This document shows, in pieces, positions 44,821 through 53,674 of a stretch of 64,000 nt of DNA. The notes under the pieces were generated by a model. It searched no databases. It saw only the letters and a list, made by a program, of their open reading frames with translations, and had not been told where the DNA came from. The DNA comes from Kitasatospora sp. NA04385 (GTDB lineage: Bacteria; Actinomycetota; Actinomycetes; Streptomycetales; Streptomycetaceae), in contig NZ_CP054919.1 of assembly GCF_013364235.1 (NCBI RefSeq), forward strand, positions 3,158,247 through 3,222,246. Direction: 5' to 3'. Every line of letters begins with the position of its first letter. Within the stretch, counting starts at the first letter, position 1. The position numbers and the translations under genes are program-made.

Positions 44821-44854
44821 AGCCCCCGGGCTGCGTCTCCGCAGCCCGGGGGCT
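44821..44854. terminator. Bidirectional terminator
   Basis: A perfect 14-bp stem (44821-44834 with 44841-44854) with TTCTTCA on the plus side and TTCTTCGTCGTT on the minus side. It ends the amidohydrolase transcript and, on the other strand, the tRNA-Tyr transcript. Confidence 0.85.
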
Positions 44855-44868
44855 TCTTCACTATCCAG

Positions 44869-44949
44869 TGGCTGGTGCAGGGTTCGAACCTGCGTAGCTT
44901 GCGCGACAGATTTACAGTCTGCTCCCTTTGGCCGCTCGGGCAACCAGCC
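44869..44949 (-). tRNA. tRNA-Tyr (GTA)
   Basis: 81 bases with a long variable arm, as in bacterial tRNA-Tyr. Acceptor GGCTGGT/ACCAGCC, anticodon stem CAGA/TCTG with loop CTGTAAA (GTA), T loop TTCGAAC. Discriminator A; no encoded CCA. Confidence 0.95.
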
Positions 44950-45163
44950 AGGGATGGTGTCTCGCGGAGCGCTGCCCCGTTCGACGTCGTAAACGATACC
45001 TGATGTTGGGGGGTGGTCCGCCACCTGGTTGCGCCACGTCGTGATCAAGGTCTGCGCGCCGCCGTTGCGGGCGGGGGCCCGGGGCGCTGGATAGGCTGGG
45101 GCGTCGCCCGCCGGTGGCGGGCGGCGCGACCGTGCAGCCTGTAGTGCAAGGAGACCAACACCC

Positions 45164-45652
45164 ATGGCCGACTCCAGTTTCGACATCGTCTCGAAGGTCG
45201 AGTGGCAGGAGGTCGACAACGCGATCAACCAGACCTCCCGCGAGATCGCCACCCGGTTCGACTTCAAGAACGTGGGGGCCGAGATCAAGCGGTCCGGCGA
45301 GAAGATCGAGATGAAGGCCAACGGCGAGGAGCGGGTCCGGGCGATCCTGGACGTGCTGCAGACCAAGTTCGTGAAGCGCGGGCTGTCGCTGAAGGCGCTG
45401 GACGCGGCGGAGCCGCAGCTGTCCGGCAAGGAGTACAAGATCTTCGCCGACATCAAGGAAGGCATCACGACCGACGATGCCAAGAGGGTCGCGAAGATCA
45501 TCCGCGACGAGGGCCCGAAGGGCGTCAAGGCGCAGGTCCAGGGCGACGAGCTGCGGGTCAGCTCGAAGTCGCGGGACGACCTGCAGGCCGTGCAGGCGCT
45601 GCTCAAGGGCAAGGACCTGGACTTCGCGATCCAGTTCGTCAACTACCGCTGA
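45164..45652 (+). CDS. YajQ-family nucleotide-binding protein
   Basis: 162 residues, full length. Begins [20 protein letters not shown] and carries the family blocks [14 protein letters not shown] and [20 protein letters not shown]. YajQ proteins have two ferredoxin-like domains; in some species they bind cyclic di-GMP. AAGGAG-like signal upstream. A terminator follows, so it is probably monocistronic. Confidence 0.95.
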   Translation: MADSSFDIVSKVEWQEVDNAINQTSREIATRFDFKNVGAEIKRSGEKIEMKANGEERVRAILDVLQTKFVKRGLSLKALDAAEPQLSGKEYKIFADIKEGITTDDAKRVAKIIRDEGPKGVKAQVQGDELRVSSKSRDDLQAVQALLKGKDLDFAIQFVNYR

Positions 45653-45676
45653 GCGGTGGGACGCGGTTCCACACCA

Positions 45677-45708
45677 GGGAGGGCGCGCCGGCGACGGCGC
45701 GCCCTCCC
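45677..45708 (+). terminator. Terminator of the yajQ-family gene
   Basis: A 13-bp perfect stem (45677-45689 with 45696-45708), 25 bases past the stop codon, with a 6-base loop. Confidence 0.75.
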
Positions 45709-45842
45709 GGCGTTCACGGGGTCGTGCCGGAGCGCGCGGGGGCGCCGACCTCCCCGCTCCCCCGTTCGAGCAGCCCCCGGCGGGGTCGTCACCCGGCCGT
45801 ACCGGCCCTGCGGCGAGAACCGACCGGGCGGTCGGCCCGTGC

Positions 45843-46292
45843 TCAGCCCTCGACGGGCCGGGCGGGCCCGGCGAGGCGGTGGGCTTCGACGGCGGCGGTG
45901 ACGGCCGGGGTGGTGGCGTCGGTGGTGCCGAGGGCGTGCAGGACGCGGGCGAGCGGGGCGCCGTCCGCGGGGGTGAGCGGGCCGAGGGTGGGTCGGCCGT
46001 CGTACCAGAGGGCGGCGCGGCGGCCCGCGGGGTGTTCGTCGTCGGCCTCGACGTAGGCGATCGGGGTGGACTTGGACCAGCCGGCGATGCGCAGGGCGAA
46101 TCCGGAGGGGAACCGCTTGAACCCGAAGTCCGGCGCGTTGGAGGGGTGTTGGAGCGCGTCGTGGAGCTCGTCGGTCATCGGCACCAGCGCGAGGCCGTGC
46201 GGCAGGGGTGCGGAGCGCGCGAGCGGGACTTCGGCCGTCACCACGGCGATCAGCTCCTTGGCGGCGATCAGCGCGTTCAGTTCGTATGGCAC
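45843..46292 (-). CDS. Hypothetical protein
   Basis: 149 residues from a GTG at 46292. Not recognised. The start VPYELNALIAAKELIAVVTA is followed by PMTDELHDAL, GFKRFPSGFALRIAGWSKST and PIAYVEADDEH, which look like a mixed alpha/beta soluble domain; no signal or membrane segment. It has normal codon use and stands alone between yajQ and mug. Confidence 0.7.
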   Translation of the reverse strand: MPYELNALIAAKELIAVVTAEVPLARSAPLPHGLALVPMTDELHDALQHPSNAPDFGFKRFPSGFALRIAGWSKSTPIAYVEADDEHPAGRRAALWYDGRPTLGPLTPADGAPLARVLHALGTTDATTPAVTAAVEAHRLAGPARPVEG

Positions 46293-46473
46293 CGCCCCAT
46301 TCTCCGCCCGGGAAGTCATCAGGTCAGGAAAACAATCGAACTGACTATCCATCCGATATGCCGGACATCGGACGCACCCGCCCCGACCTGCCCGAACGTC
46401 CCTCCGGGACCATGGTCCCGAAAACGGTTCGCAGGCGCTCGGCAGCGTTCGCGCGCCCGCCCGGTAGGGCAGA

Positions 46474-47070
46474 GTGGGCGGGGTGACCCGCACCCCGCCG
46501 CAGCGCCCGGCCACCGGCGCCAAGCCCACGTCCGAACAGCTCGCCGCCGCCCAGGACACCAGCATCGAGGACCTGGCCGCGCCCGGCCTGCGGGTGCTGT
46601 TCTGCGGGATCAACCCGGGCCTGTGGTCGGGCGCCACCGGCCTGCACTTCGCCCGGCCGGGCAACCGGTTCTGGCCCGCCCTGCACCGGTCCGGTTTCAC
46701 CCCGCGGCAGCTGGACCCGTCGGAGCAGCGGGAGCTGCTCGGGCTGGGGCTGGGGATCACCAACGTGGTGGCCCGGACCACCGCGAAGGCGGCCGAGCTG
46801 ACCGCCGAGGAGTACCGGGAGGGCGGGCAGGCACTGGTGGCCCGGGTGCGGCGGCTGCGGCCGCGGGCGCTGGCGGTGCTCGGGATCGGGGCGTACCGGG
46901 CGGCGTTCGGCCGGCCGCGGGCGACGGTCGGCCCGCAGCCGGACCCGATCGGCGACACCGAGGTGTGGCTGCTGCCGAACCCGAGCGGGCTGAACGCGCA
47001 CTACACGCTGGACGGGATCGCGGCCGAGTTCCGGGTCCTGCGCGAGCACCTGGAACGCCGGGACGGTTGA
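46474..47070 (+). CDS. mug: G/U mismatch-specific DNA glycosylase
   Basis: 198 residues. MUG removes uracil or thymine opposite guanine in double-stranded DNA. The active-site motif GINPGLWSG (about residues 45-53) and the intercalation motif NPSGLN near 170 are both present. The GTG at 46474 or the GTG at 46483 could be the start; neither has a strong ribosome binding site. Confidence 0.92.
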   Translation: MGGVTRTPPQRPATGAKPTSEQLAAAQDTSIEDLAAPGLRVLFCGINPGLWSGATGLHFARPGNRFWPALHRSGFTPRQLDPSEQRELLGLGLGITNVVARTTAKAAELTAEEYREGGQALVARVRRLRPRALAVLGIGAYRAAFGRPRATVGPQPDPIGDTEVWLLPNPSGLNAHYTLDGIAAEFRVLREHLERRDG

Positions 47071-47228
47071 GGCGGCCGTCCGGCCGGAAGTCGAGAAAGG
47101 CGAGGGCACCCGGGCTGTTCGCAACGGCTGGTGCCGGTCGGGAGTCGGGCCACGGCCGAACTCCCCTTCCCGCCCGGTTCCGTCCCCAAGGCCCCGTACC
47201 ACCGGCACCGGGAGCCGGTCTCCCGGCC

Positions 47229-48026
47229 CTACGCCAGGAGCCGAGCCTCGAACCGGGCCCGCTCGCGCACCACGTACGCGGCGTCGGAGAGGTACATCAG
47301 GTGGTGCCCGTCGGCGAGGTGCGAGGCGAACGCGGCGCTCCCGGCGGCGGCTTCGGCCCGCATGTGCGCGACCAGCGCGTGCAGCCGGGCCTCGATCGCG
47401 TCGACCAGACCGGCCCGGTCGGCCCGGCCGAGGCCGTACGCGTCGCAGAACTCCCCTACCCGGAGGGCCTGTTCGTCGGGGGTGCCGAAGCCGTCGGCGT
47501 TGCCGGGGGCGGTGGTGGGCGCCCAGCGGTAGGCGGCGTAGGCGACGTCCCACAGCCGGGGGCCGGGGTGGGCGGTGTCGAAGTCGATGACGCCGACCAC
47601 GTGTTCGCCGTCCAGCACGCAGTTGTGCGGGGCGTAGTCGCCGTGGCAGACCACCTCGGCGGGCTCGCGGGCGGGCAGCATCCAGCCCTCGGCGGTGTAG
47701 CCCGCCGTGGCGTCGTGGTACTCGCGCAGCAGCCGGGCGGCGTCGAGCAGCGCGGTGCGGGAGGCGGCGGCCGGGGTCGGCGGGTAGTCGGAGACCTCGC
47801 CGGGCAGGAAGTCCAGCACCTCCCGGCCGTCCTCGGCCAGCCCGTGGAACCGCGGCCCGGCGGTGAACCCGGCCGCCCGCACGTGCGCCAGCAGCCCGTG
47901 CACGGCCGGCGACCACGGCCCGGTCGGGCGCAGCACCCGACTCCCGCGCCGCTCCACCCGGTTGACCCCGCCGGCCATGACCTCGCCGTCCGCGGTCTCC
48001 CCGCCGGTGATCTCGCCGTCCACCAC
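47229..48026 (-). CDS. Aminoglycoside phosphotransferase-family protein
   Basis: 265 residues from a GTG pair at 48026. Protein-kinase-like fold: the catalytic loop is VCHGDYAPHNCVL and the metal aspartate is in GVIDFDTAHPGP. The N-terminal nucleotide lobe is short compared with true resistance enzymes, so the substrate may be a metabolite rather than an antibiotic. No neighbour hints at its pathway. Confidence 0.85.
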   Translation of the reverse strand: MVDGEITGGETADGEVMAGGVNRVERRGSRVLRPTGPWSPAVHGLLAHVRAAGFTAGPRFHGLAEDGREVLDFLPGEVSDYPPTPAAASRTALLDAARLLREYHDATAGYTAEGWMLPAREPAEVVCHGDYAPHNCVLDGEHVVGVIDFDTAHPGPRLWDVAYAAYRWAPTTAPGNADGFGTPDEQALRVGEFCDAYGLGRADRAGLVDAIEARLHALVAHMRAEAAAGSAAFASHLADGHHLMYLSDAAYVVRERARFEARLLA

Positions 48027-48138
48027 GCGCCACTCCTCACCGTCCGTACGCGACCGGGCAGTTGTACCCCGCGCCGGGCCCTCGCGCGAACGGTTTTCGG
48101 GCCGCCCGGCCCGCGCCGGGGAGGGTTGCGCCAGGTCG

Positions 48139-48540
48139 TCAGCGGGCGCCGAAGCCCTCGTCGCTGGAGACGACGTCGCGGCCGAGCGGGGTCAGCGAGA
48201 TCGGGACCATCTTGAGGTTCGCCCAGCCGAACGGGATCCCGATGATCGACAGGAACAGCGGGATGCTGGTGACGATGTGTCCGATCGCCAGCCACCAGCC
48301 CGCGAGCACCAGCCAGATCACGTTGCCCACGCAGGACGGGGCGCCCGCGTCGGCCCGCACCACGGTGGTGCGGCCGAACGGCCAGAGCATGAATCCCGCG
48401 AGGCGGAAGGACGCGATGCCGAACGGGATGGTGACGATCAGGACGAAGCAGATGATCCCGGCGATCGCGTAGCCGATCGCCATCCACAGGCCGCAGAACA
48501 GCAGCCAGATGACGTTGAGCAGGAAGTTGATCAGCTTCAT
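48139..48540 (-). CDS. YccF-domain inner membrane protein
   Basis: 133 residues from an ATG with GGAGG upstream. Two copies of the YccF pattern (FLLNVIWLLFCGLWMAIGYA and VGNVIWLVLAGWWLAIGHIV), each followed by a second hydrophobic stretch with TIPFGIASFRLA or GIPFGWANLKM. Four membrane spans expected. Function unknown. Confidence 0.88.
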   Translation of the reverse strand: MKLINFLLNVIWLLFCGLWMAIGYAIAGIICFVLIVTIPFGIASFRLAGFMLWPFGRTTVVRADAGAPSCVGNVIWLVLAGWWLAIGHIVTSIPLFLSIIGIPFGWANLKMVPISLTPLGRDVVSSDEGFGAR

Positions 48541-48650
48541 GCCTCCAGGCTCGCACACCGGGGCCGTCAGCGGCAGGTGGCGGCGGGCAGCAGGTGGCGG
48601 GCGGACGGCAGAACGGCAGGCGGCAGAACGTCCGACCGGCAGCGGGCCGG

Positions 48651-48693
48651 GCACGGCGAGCGGCCCGCCGCGGGGGCGGGCCGCTCGCCGTGC
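48651..48693 (-). terminator. Terminator between the SHOCT and YccF genes
   Basis: A perfect 19-bp stem (48651-48669 with 48675-48693), 13 bases past the stop of the SHOCT gene, with a 5-base loop. It is the longest uninterrupted stem noted in the window. Confidence 0.8.
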
Positions 48694-48706
48694 GGCCGAA
48701 CGGGTG

Positions 48707-49126
48707 TCAGGCGAGCAGCTTCTCCTTGGCCCGCTGGTACTCCTCCTCGGACAGCGCGCCGCTGCTCTTGAGGTCCGCCAGCTTCGCCAGGTCCTCCACG
48801 TGCCCGGTGGAGCCGGCGCCACCGCCGGAGGAGGCGCCGCCGGTGCCCGCCGCCCTGCGGACGTAGTCCTGGAACGCCGCGTCGGCCTTCCTGGCCTGCT
48901 CCGCGTCCCGCTGGTGCATGGAGCCGCCGCGGGCGATCAGGTAGACCAGCACGCCCAGGAACGGCAGCAGGATCACGAAGATCGTCCAACCGGCCTTGCC
49001 CCAGCCGCCCATGTCCTCGCTGCGGAAGATGTCGGTGATGATCTTGAACAGCAGGAAGAACCAGAGGATCCAGAGGAACAGCTCCAGCATCGTCCAGAAG
49101 ATGTTGAGCAGCGGATAGTTGTCCAT
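48707..49126 (-). CDS. SHOCT-domain membrane protein
   Basis: 139 residues from the ATG at 49126 with GGAG upstream; the frame is open further up but the natural start is MDNYPLLNIFWTMLELFLWI. Two membrane spans in a phospholipase D-nuclease N-terminal pattern (FWTMLELFLWILWFFLLF; TIFVILLPFLGVLVYLIA) precede a C-terminal SHOCT helix pair (EDLAKLADLKSSGALSEEEY). A common actinobacterial protein of unknown role, perhaps membrane stress related. Confidence 0.87.
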   Translation of the reverse strand: MDNYPLLNIFWTMLELFLWILWFFLLFKIITDIFRSEDMGGWGKAGWTIFVILLPFLGVLVYLIARGGSMHQRDAEQARKADAAFQDYVRRAAGTGGASSGGGAGSTGHVEDLAKLADLKSSGALSEEEYQRAKEKLLA

Positions 49127-49246
49127 GACGCTCCGATCCCGCGCGCAGTCAGCCGGACGTCCCCGCACCTCGAACGGCGCAGGGACGAAACGATTCGTAC
49201 CACCGCGAAACGGACACCGCACGTCGAATCCGGCCCCGGCGGGGCC

Positions 49247-50977
49247 TCAGTGCGGGTCGGGCAGCGACCGGTCGTTCTGCAACCGGTCGAACTCGGCGAT
49301 GTCGGGGTGGTGCAGGTCGAACGCCGGGGATTCGGAGCGGATCCGCGGCAGGGTGGTGAAGTTGTGCCGCGGCGGCGGGCAGGAGGTGGCCCACTCCAGC
49401 GAGCGGCCGTAGCCCCACGGGTCGTCCTCGGCCACCTTCGGCGCGTACTTGGCGGTCTTCCAGACGTTGTAGAGGAACGGCAGGGTGGACAGGCCGAGCA
49501 GGAAGGACCCGATGGTGGAGACGGTGTTGAGGGTGGTGAAGCCGTCGCTCGCCAGGTAGTCGGCGTAGCGGCGCGGCATGCCCTCGGCGCCCAGCCAGTG
49601 CTGCACCAGGAAGGTGGTGTGGAAGCCGACGAACAGCGTCCAGAAGTGGATCCGGCCCAGGCGTTCGTCCAGCATCCGCCCGTTCATCTTGGGCCACCAG
49701 AAGTAGAAGCCCGCGAACATCGCGAACACCACCGTCCCGAACACCACGTAGTGGAAGTGCGCGACCACGAAGTACGAGTCCGAGACGTGGAAGTCGATCG
49801 GCGGCGAGGCCAGCAGCACGCCGGTCAGGCCGCCGAACAGGAAGGTCACCAGGAAGCCGACCGACCAGAGCATCGGGGTCTCGAAGCTCAGCGAGCCGCG
49901 CCACATGGTGCCGATCCAGTTGAAGAACTTCACGCCCGTCGGCACCGCGATCAGGAAGGTCATGAAGGAGAAGAACGGCAGCAGCACCTGCCCGGTGACG
50001 AACATGTGGTGCGCCCAGACGGTGACCGACAGGCCGGCGATGGCGATGGTCGCGGCGATCAGACCGGAGTAGCCGAACACCGGCTTGCGGGAGAACACCG
50101 GGAAGATCTCGGTGACGATGCCGAAGAACGGCAGCGCGATGATGTACACCTCGGGGTGGCCGAAGAACCAGAACAGGTGCTGCCACAGGATCGGCCCGCC
50201 GTTGGCCGGATCGAAGACGTGCGCGCCGAACTTGCGGTCCGCCTCCAGGCAGAGCAGCGCGCCGGCCAGCACCGGGAAGGCCATCAGCACCAGGACCGAG
50301 GTCAGCAGCACGTTCCAGGTGAAGATCGACATCCGGAACATCGTCATGCCGGGCGCCCGCAGGCAGACCACGGTGGTGACGAAGTTGACCGAGCCGAGGA
50401 TCGTCCCGAAGCCGGAGAAGGCCAGCCCCATGATCCACATGTCGGCGCCGACGCCCGGCGAGTGCACCGCGCTGTTCAGCGGCGCGTAGGCGAACCAGCC
50501 GAAGTCCGCCGCGCCCTGCGGGGTCAGGAAGCCCGCCACCGCGATCAGCGAGCCGAACAGGTACAGCCAGTACGCGAAGGCGTTCAGCCGCGGGAACGCG
50601 ACGTCGGGGGCGCCGATCTGCAGCGGCATGAACCAGTTGGCGAAGCCCGCGAACAGCGGGGTGGCGAACATCAGCAGCATGATCGTGCCGTGCATGGTGA
50701 ACGCCTGGTTGAACTGCTCGTTCGAGACGATCTGCGTCCCCGGGCGGGCCAGCTCGGCCCGCATCACCAGCGCCAGCACCCCGCCGACCAGGAAGAAGGC
50801 GAACGAGGTGGCCAGGTAGAGGGTGCCGATCTGCTTGTGGTCGGTGGTGGTCAGCCACACCACCAGCGCCCGGCCGCGGCGCGGGCGGGAGGCCCGGCCG
50901 AAGCGGCGGCGCGACGGCGGCTGCGGGACGGGTGGGCCGGCCGGGCCCAGTTCTGCATCGCTCGGCAGCATGGTCAC
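49247..50977 (-). CDS. ctaD: Cytochrome c oxidase subunit I, orphan copy
   Basis: 576 residues if the GTG at 50977 (9 bases after GGAGG) is used; a GTG at 51001 and an ATG at 50971 are alternatives. Subunit I of aa3 oxidase carries heme a, heme a3 and CuB. Ligand motifs are intact: [37 protein letters not shown] and VVAHFHYVV. No ctaC, ctaE or ctaF lies nearby, so this is a second copy away from the main operon. It sits between small membrane proteins and htpX. Confidence 0.93.
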   Translation of the reverse strand: MTMLPSDAELGPAGPPVPQPPSRRRFGRASRPRRGRALVVWLTTTDHKQIGTLYLATSFAFFLVGGVLALVMRAELARPGTQIVSNEQFNQAFTMHGTIMLLMFATPLFAGFANWFMPLQIGAPDVAFPRLNAFAYWLYLFGSLIAVAGFLTPQGAADFGWFAYAPLNSAVHSPGVGADMWIMGLAFSGFGTILGSVNFVTTVVCLRAPGMTMFRMSIFTWNVLLTSVLVLMAFPVLAGALLCLEADRKFGAHVFDPANGGPILWQHLFWFFGHPEVYIIALPFFGIVTEIFPVFSRKPVFGYSGLIAATIAIAGLSVTVWAHHMFVTGQVLLPFFSFMTFLIAVPTGVKFFNWIGTMWRGSLSFETPMLWSVGFLVTFLFGGLTGVLLASPPIDFHVSDSYFVVAHFHYVVFGTVVFAMFAGFYFWWPKMNGRMLDERLGRIHFWTLFVGFHTTFLVQHWLGAEGMPRRYADYLASDGFTTLNTVSTIGSFLLGLSTLPFLYNVWKTAKYAPKVAEDDPWGYGRSLEWATSCPPPRHNFTTLPRIRSESPAFDLHHPDIAEFDRLQNDRSLPDPH

Positions 50978-51132
50978 CGCACCGCACCTCCGGCCTCGCA
51001 CTGGTCAGTGCGTTCAGCCCTACCAGCGGAGCGGAGGCGGGCGGCGGACGCTCGCCGGGCGGTCGCCCGAAGGGGTCAGCGGACGGGCGGTCGCTCGAAG
51101 GGGCAACGGACGGGCCGGAAGGGCCCGGGCGG

Positions 51133-51990
51133 TCAGCGCCCGGCCATCCGCTCCAGCCGGTCGATCCGCTCGCGCATCGGCGGGTGGGTGGAGAACAGCT
51201 TGGTGCCGCGCTCGCCCGGACGGAACGGGCTGGCGATCATCATGTGGCTGGCGGTCTGCAACTGCGGCTCGGGCGGCAGCGGCAGCCGCTGGGTGCCGGC
51301 GTCCAGCTTGCGCAGGGCGCTGGCCAGGGCGAGCGGGTCACCGGTGATCCGGGCGCCGTCGGCGTCGGCCTGGTACTCGCGGGAGCGGCTGACGGCCAGC
51401 TGGATCAGGCTGGCGGCGACCGGCCCCAGGATCATGATCGCCAGCATGCCGACCAGGCCCGGGCCGTCGTCGTCGTCCGAGCGCCCGATCGGGATCAGCC
51501 AGGCGAAGTTGACCAGGAACATCACCACCGAGGCGAGCGCCCCGGCCACCGAGGAGATCAGGATGTCCCGGTTGTAGACGTGGCTCAGCTCGTGGCCCAG
51601 GACGCCGCGCAGCTCGCGCTCGTCCAGCAGTTTCAGGATGCCGTCGGTGCAGCAGACCGCCGCGTTGCGCGGGTTGCGGCCGGTGGCGAAGGCGTTCGGC
51701 GCGGGCGTGGGCGAGATGTACAGCCGGGGCATCGGCTGGCGGGCCGAGGTGGAGAGCTCGCGGACGATCCGGTACAGCTGCGGCGCCTCGATCTCGCTGA
51801 CCGGGCGGGCCCGCATCGCGCGCAGCGCCAGCTTGTCGCTGTTCCAGTACGCGTAGGCGTTGGTGCCGACCGCGATCAGCAGGGCCACCAGCAGGCCGGT
51901 GCGGCCGAAGAAGCTGCCGATCACCAGGATCAGCGCGGACAGGCCGCCCAGCAGGACGGCCGTCCGCAATCCGTTGTGGTGGCTGTGCAC
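51133..51990 (-). CDS. htpX: Membrane zinc metalloprotease HtpX
   Basis: 285 residues from a GTG with AGGAGGG upstream. M48 peptidase of the inner membrane that degrades misfolded membrane proteins. Zinc motif HELSH with a distal glutamate in [13 protein letters not shown], and four hydrophobic spans, two near the N-terminus. It lies beside the nuo operon on the same strand, an arrangement I recall from other Streptomyces. Confidence 0.94.
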   Translation of the reverse strand: MHSHHNGLRTAVLLGGLSALILVIGSFFGRTGLLVALLIAVGTNAYAYWNSDKLALRAMRARPVSEIEAPQLYRIVRELSTSARQPMPRLYISPTPAPNAFATGRNPRNAAVCCTDGILKLLDERELRGVLGHELSHVYNRDILISSVAGALASVVMFLVNFAWLIPIGRSDDDDGPGLVGMLAIMILGPVAASLIQLAVSRSREYQADADGARITGDPLALASALRKLDAGTQRLPLPPEPQLQTASHMMIASPFRPGERGTKLFSTHPPMRERIDRLERMAGR

Positions 51991-52096
51991 TGCGGGACCC
52001 TCCTGTGGCGCCGGTGGAAGCCGTGGAACCGCTTCCTTCTGCCGGGATCAACGCGCCGAACCCGACGGTTCGTTCCCTCCGGCATTCGACCACGGT

Positions 52097-53674
52097 TCAG
52101 AAGAGGCTGCCCGACACCACCTGCAGCACCAGTTGCGGGGCCACCGAGAGCACCACCGCGCCGACCGCCGCCAGGCCCAGCACGGCCCCCGGGCCGACCG
52201 GGACCGCGGCTCCGGCACCGGCTCCGGCCGCTGTCTCGGTCCCGGTCTCGGTCCCGGTCGCGGGGACGGCCGGGGCGAACAGCAGGGCGGTCCACTTCAG
52301 GTAGTAGGCGAGCGCGATCACCACGTTCACCGCCATCACCACGGCCAGCCAGCCCAGGCCCGCGTCCACCGCCGAGCGGAACACCACGACCTTGCCGAAC
52401 AGGCCGACCACGCCCGGCGGCAGACCGGCCAGGCAGAGCAGGAAGAACGCCAGCGCGAACGCCGCCCACCGGTTGCGCCCGGCCAGGCCGCGGAAGCCGT
52501 CCAGCCGGCCGGAGCCGCCGACCAGCGCGACCGCGCCGAACGCGCCCAGGTTCACCAGGCCGTAGATCAGCGCGTACGCCACGGTCGCGCCCAGCGGCTC
52601 GGCCGAGTCGGCGTACCCGGCGGCGGCCAGCGGCACCAGCAGGTAGCCCGCCTGCCCGATCGAGGACCAGGCCAGCAGCCGGACCGCCCCGTGCGGGGTG
52701 TCGGTGCGCTGGCGCAGCGCGGCCGCGTTGCCGACCGTCATGGTGAGCGCGGCGAGCACCGCCAGCACCAGGCCCCAGGTGTGGCCGTACGGGCGGAAGG
52801 CGAGCGTGGTGACCAGGGCGAGGCCGGACAGGCCGGCCGCCTTTCCGACCACCGAGAGGTAGCCGGCCACCGGGAGCGGGGCGCCGACGTACGTGTCGGG
52901 GACCCAGAAGTGGAACGGGACGGCGGCGGTCTTGAACGCGAAGCCGACCAGGGTGAGCACCGCGCCGGCCTCCGCGAGCGGCTTCAGCTGGCCGGGGGCG
53001 TGCGCCAGCCCGTCGGCGATGCCCTGGAGCTGGATCGTCCCGGCGGCGGCGTAGACGAAGCTGACGCCGAGCAGCATCACGGCGGTCGCGGTGACCGAGG
53101 AGAGGAAGAACTTGAGCGCGCTCTCCGCCCCGCGCCCGTCCCGGCGCAGGCCGACCAGGGCGAACGCGGGCAGGGTGGCGACCTCCAGGGCGATCACCAG
53201 GGTGGCGAGGTCGCGGGCGGCGGGCAGCAGGGCGGCGCCGCAGGCGGAGGAGAGCAGCAGGAACCAGTACTCGCCGCCCGGCAGCTTCTCGGTCTCCACG
53301 GTGTGCAGGGAGAGCAGCACGGTCAGCAGCGCGCCGCCCAGCGCCAGCAGTTGGAAGGCGAGCGCGAAGTGGTCGGCGGTGTAGGAGCAGCCGCCGCCGG
53401 GGCTCTCGAAGCAGAAGGTGGAGCGGGTGTCGCCGAGGGCCGGCGGCAGCAGGGCGGCCAGCGCGGCCAGCAGCCCGGCGGCGCTCAGCCAGCCCAGCAG
53501 GCGCTTGCGGGCCTCGGGCAGGAACAGGTCGGTGACCAGGACGGCGAGGGCGGCGAGCGCGGCGATCAGCGGCGGGGCGACGGCCACCCAGTCGACGGAC
53601 TGGATCAGGCCACCCGGGTCGGCGACGGCGAGCGGAGTCATGAGGGGCTGCCCCAGGTCGTGAGCGGTGGTCAT
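52097..53674 (-). CDS. nuoN: NADH-quinone oxidoreductase subunit N
   Basis: 525 residues from the ATG at 53674, which overlaps the nuoM stop (ATGA). One of the three antiporter-like proton-pumping subunits. Conserved lysines are in SALKFFLSS and the loop GFAFKTAAVPFHFWVPDTY is typical of NuoN. Last gene of the operon; the C-terminus has an extra Ala/Gly/Thr-rich loop (TGTETGTETAAGAGAG) not found in E. coli. Confidence 0.95.
   Translation of the reverse strand: MTTAHDLGQPLMTPLAVADPGGLIQSVDWVAVAPPLIAALAALAVLVTDLFLPEARKRLLGWLSAAGLLAALAALLPPALGDTRSTFCFESPGGGCSYTADHFALAFQLLALGGALLTVLLSLHTVETEKLPGGEYWFLLLSSACGAALLPAARDLATLVIALEVATLPAFALVGLRRDGRGAESALKFFLSSVTATAVMLLGVSFVYAAAGTIQLQGIADGLAHAPGQLKPLAEAGAVLTLVGFAFKTAAVPFHFWVPDTYVGAPLPVAGYLSVVGKAAGLSGLALVTTLAFRPYGHTWGLVLAVLAALTMTVGNAAALRQRTDTPHGAVRLLAWSSIGQAGYLLVPLAAAGYADSAEPLGATVAYALIYGLVNLGAFGAVALVGGSGRLDGFRGLAGRNRWAAFALAFFLLCLAGLPPGVVGLFGKVVVFRSAVDAGLGWLAVVMAVNVVIALAYYLKWTALLFAPAVPATGTETGTETAAGAGAGAAVPVGPGAVLGLAAVGAVVLSVAPQLVLQVVSGSLF

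Noticed and set aside
43019..44949. tRNA genes as attachment sites of an integrated element
   Set aside because: No integrase gene and no duplicated tRNA 3' ends were found near the tRNA genes.
47229..48026. Aminoglycoside resistance gene
   Set aside because: Only the general kinase-fold motifs are present and the N-terminal lobe is short; relatives are common chromosomal proteins without known resistance.
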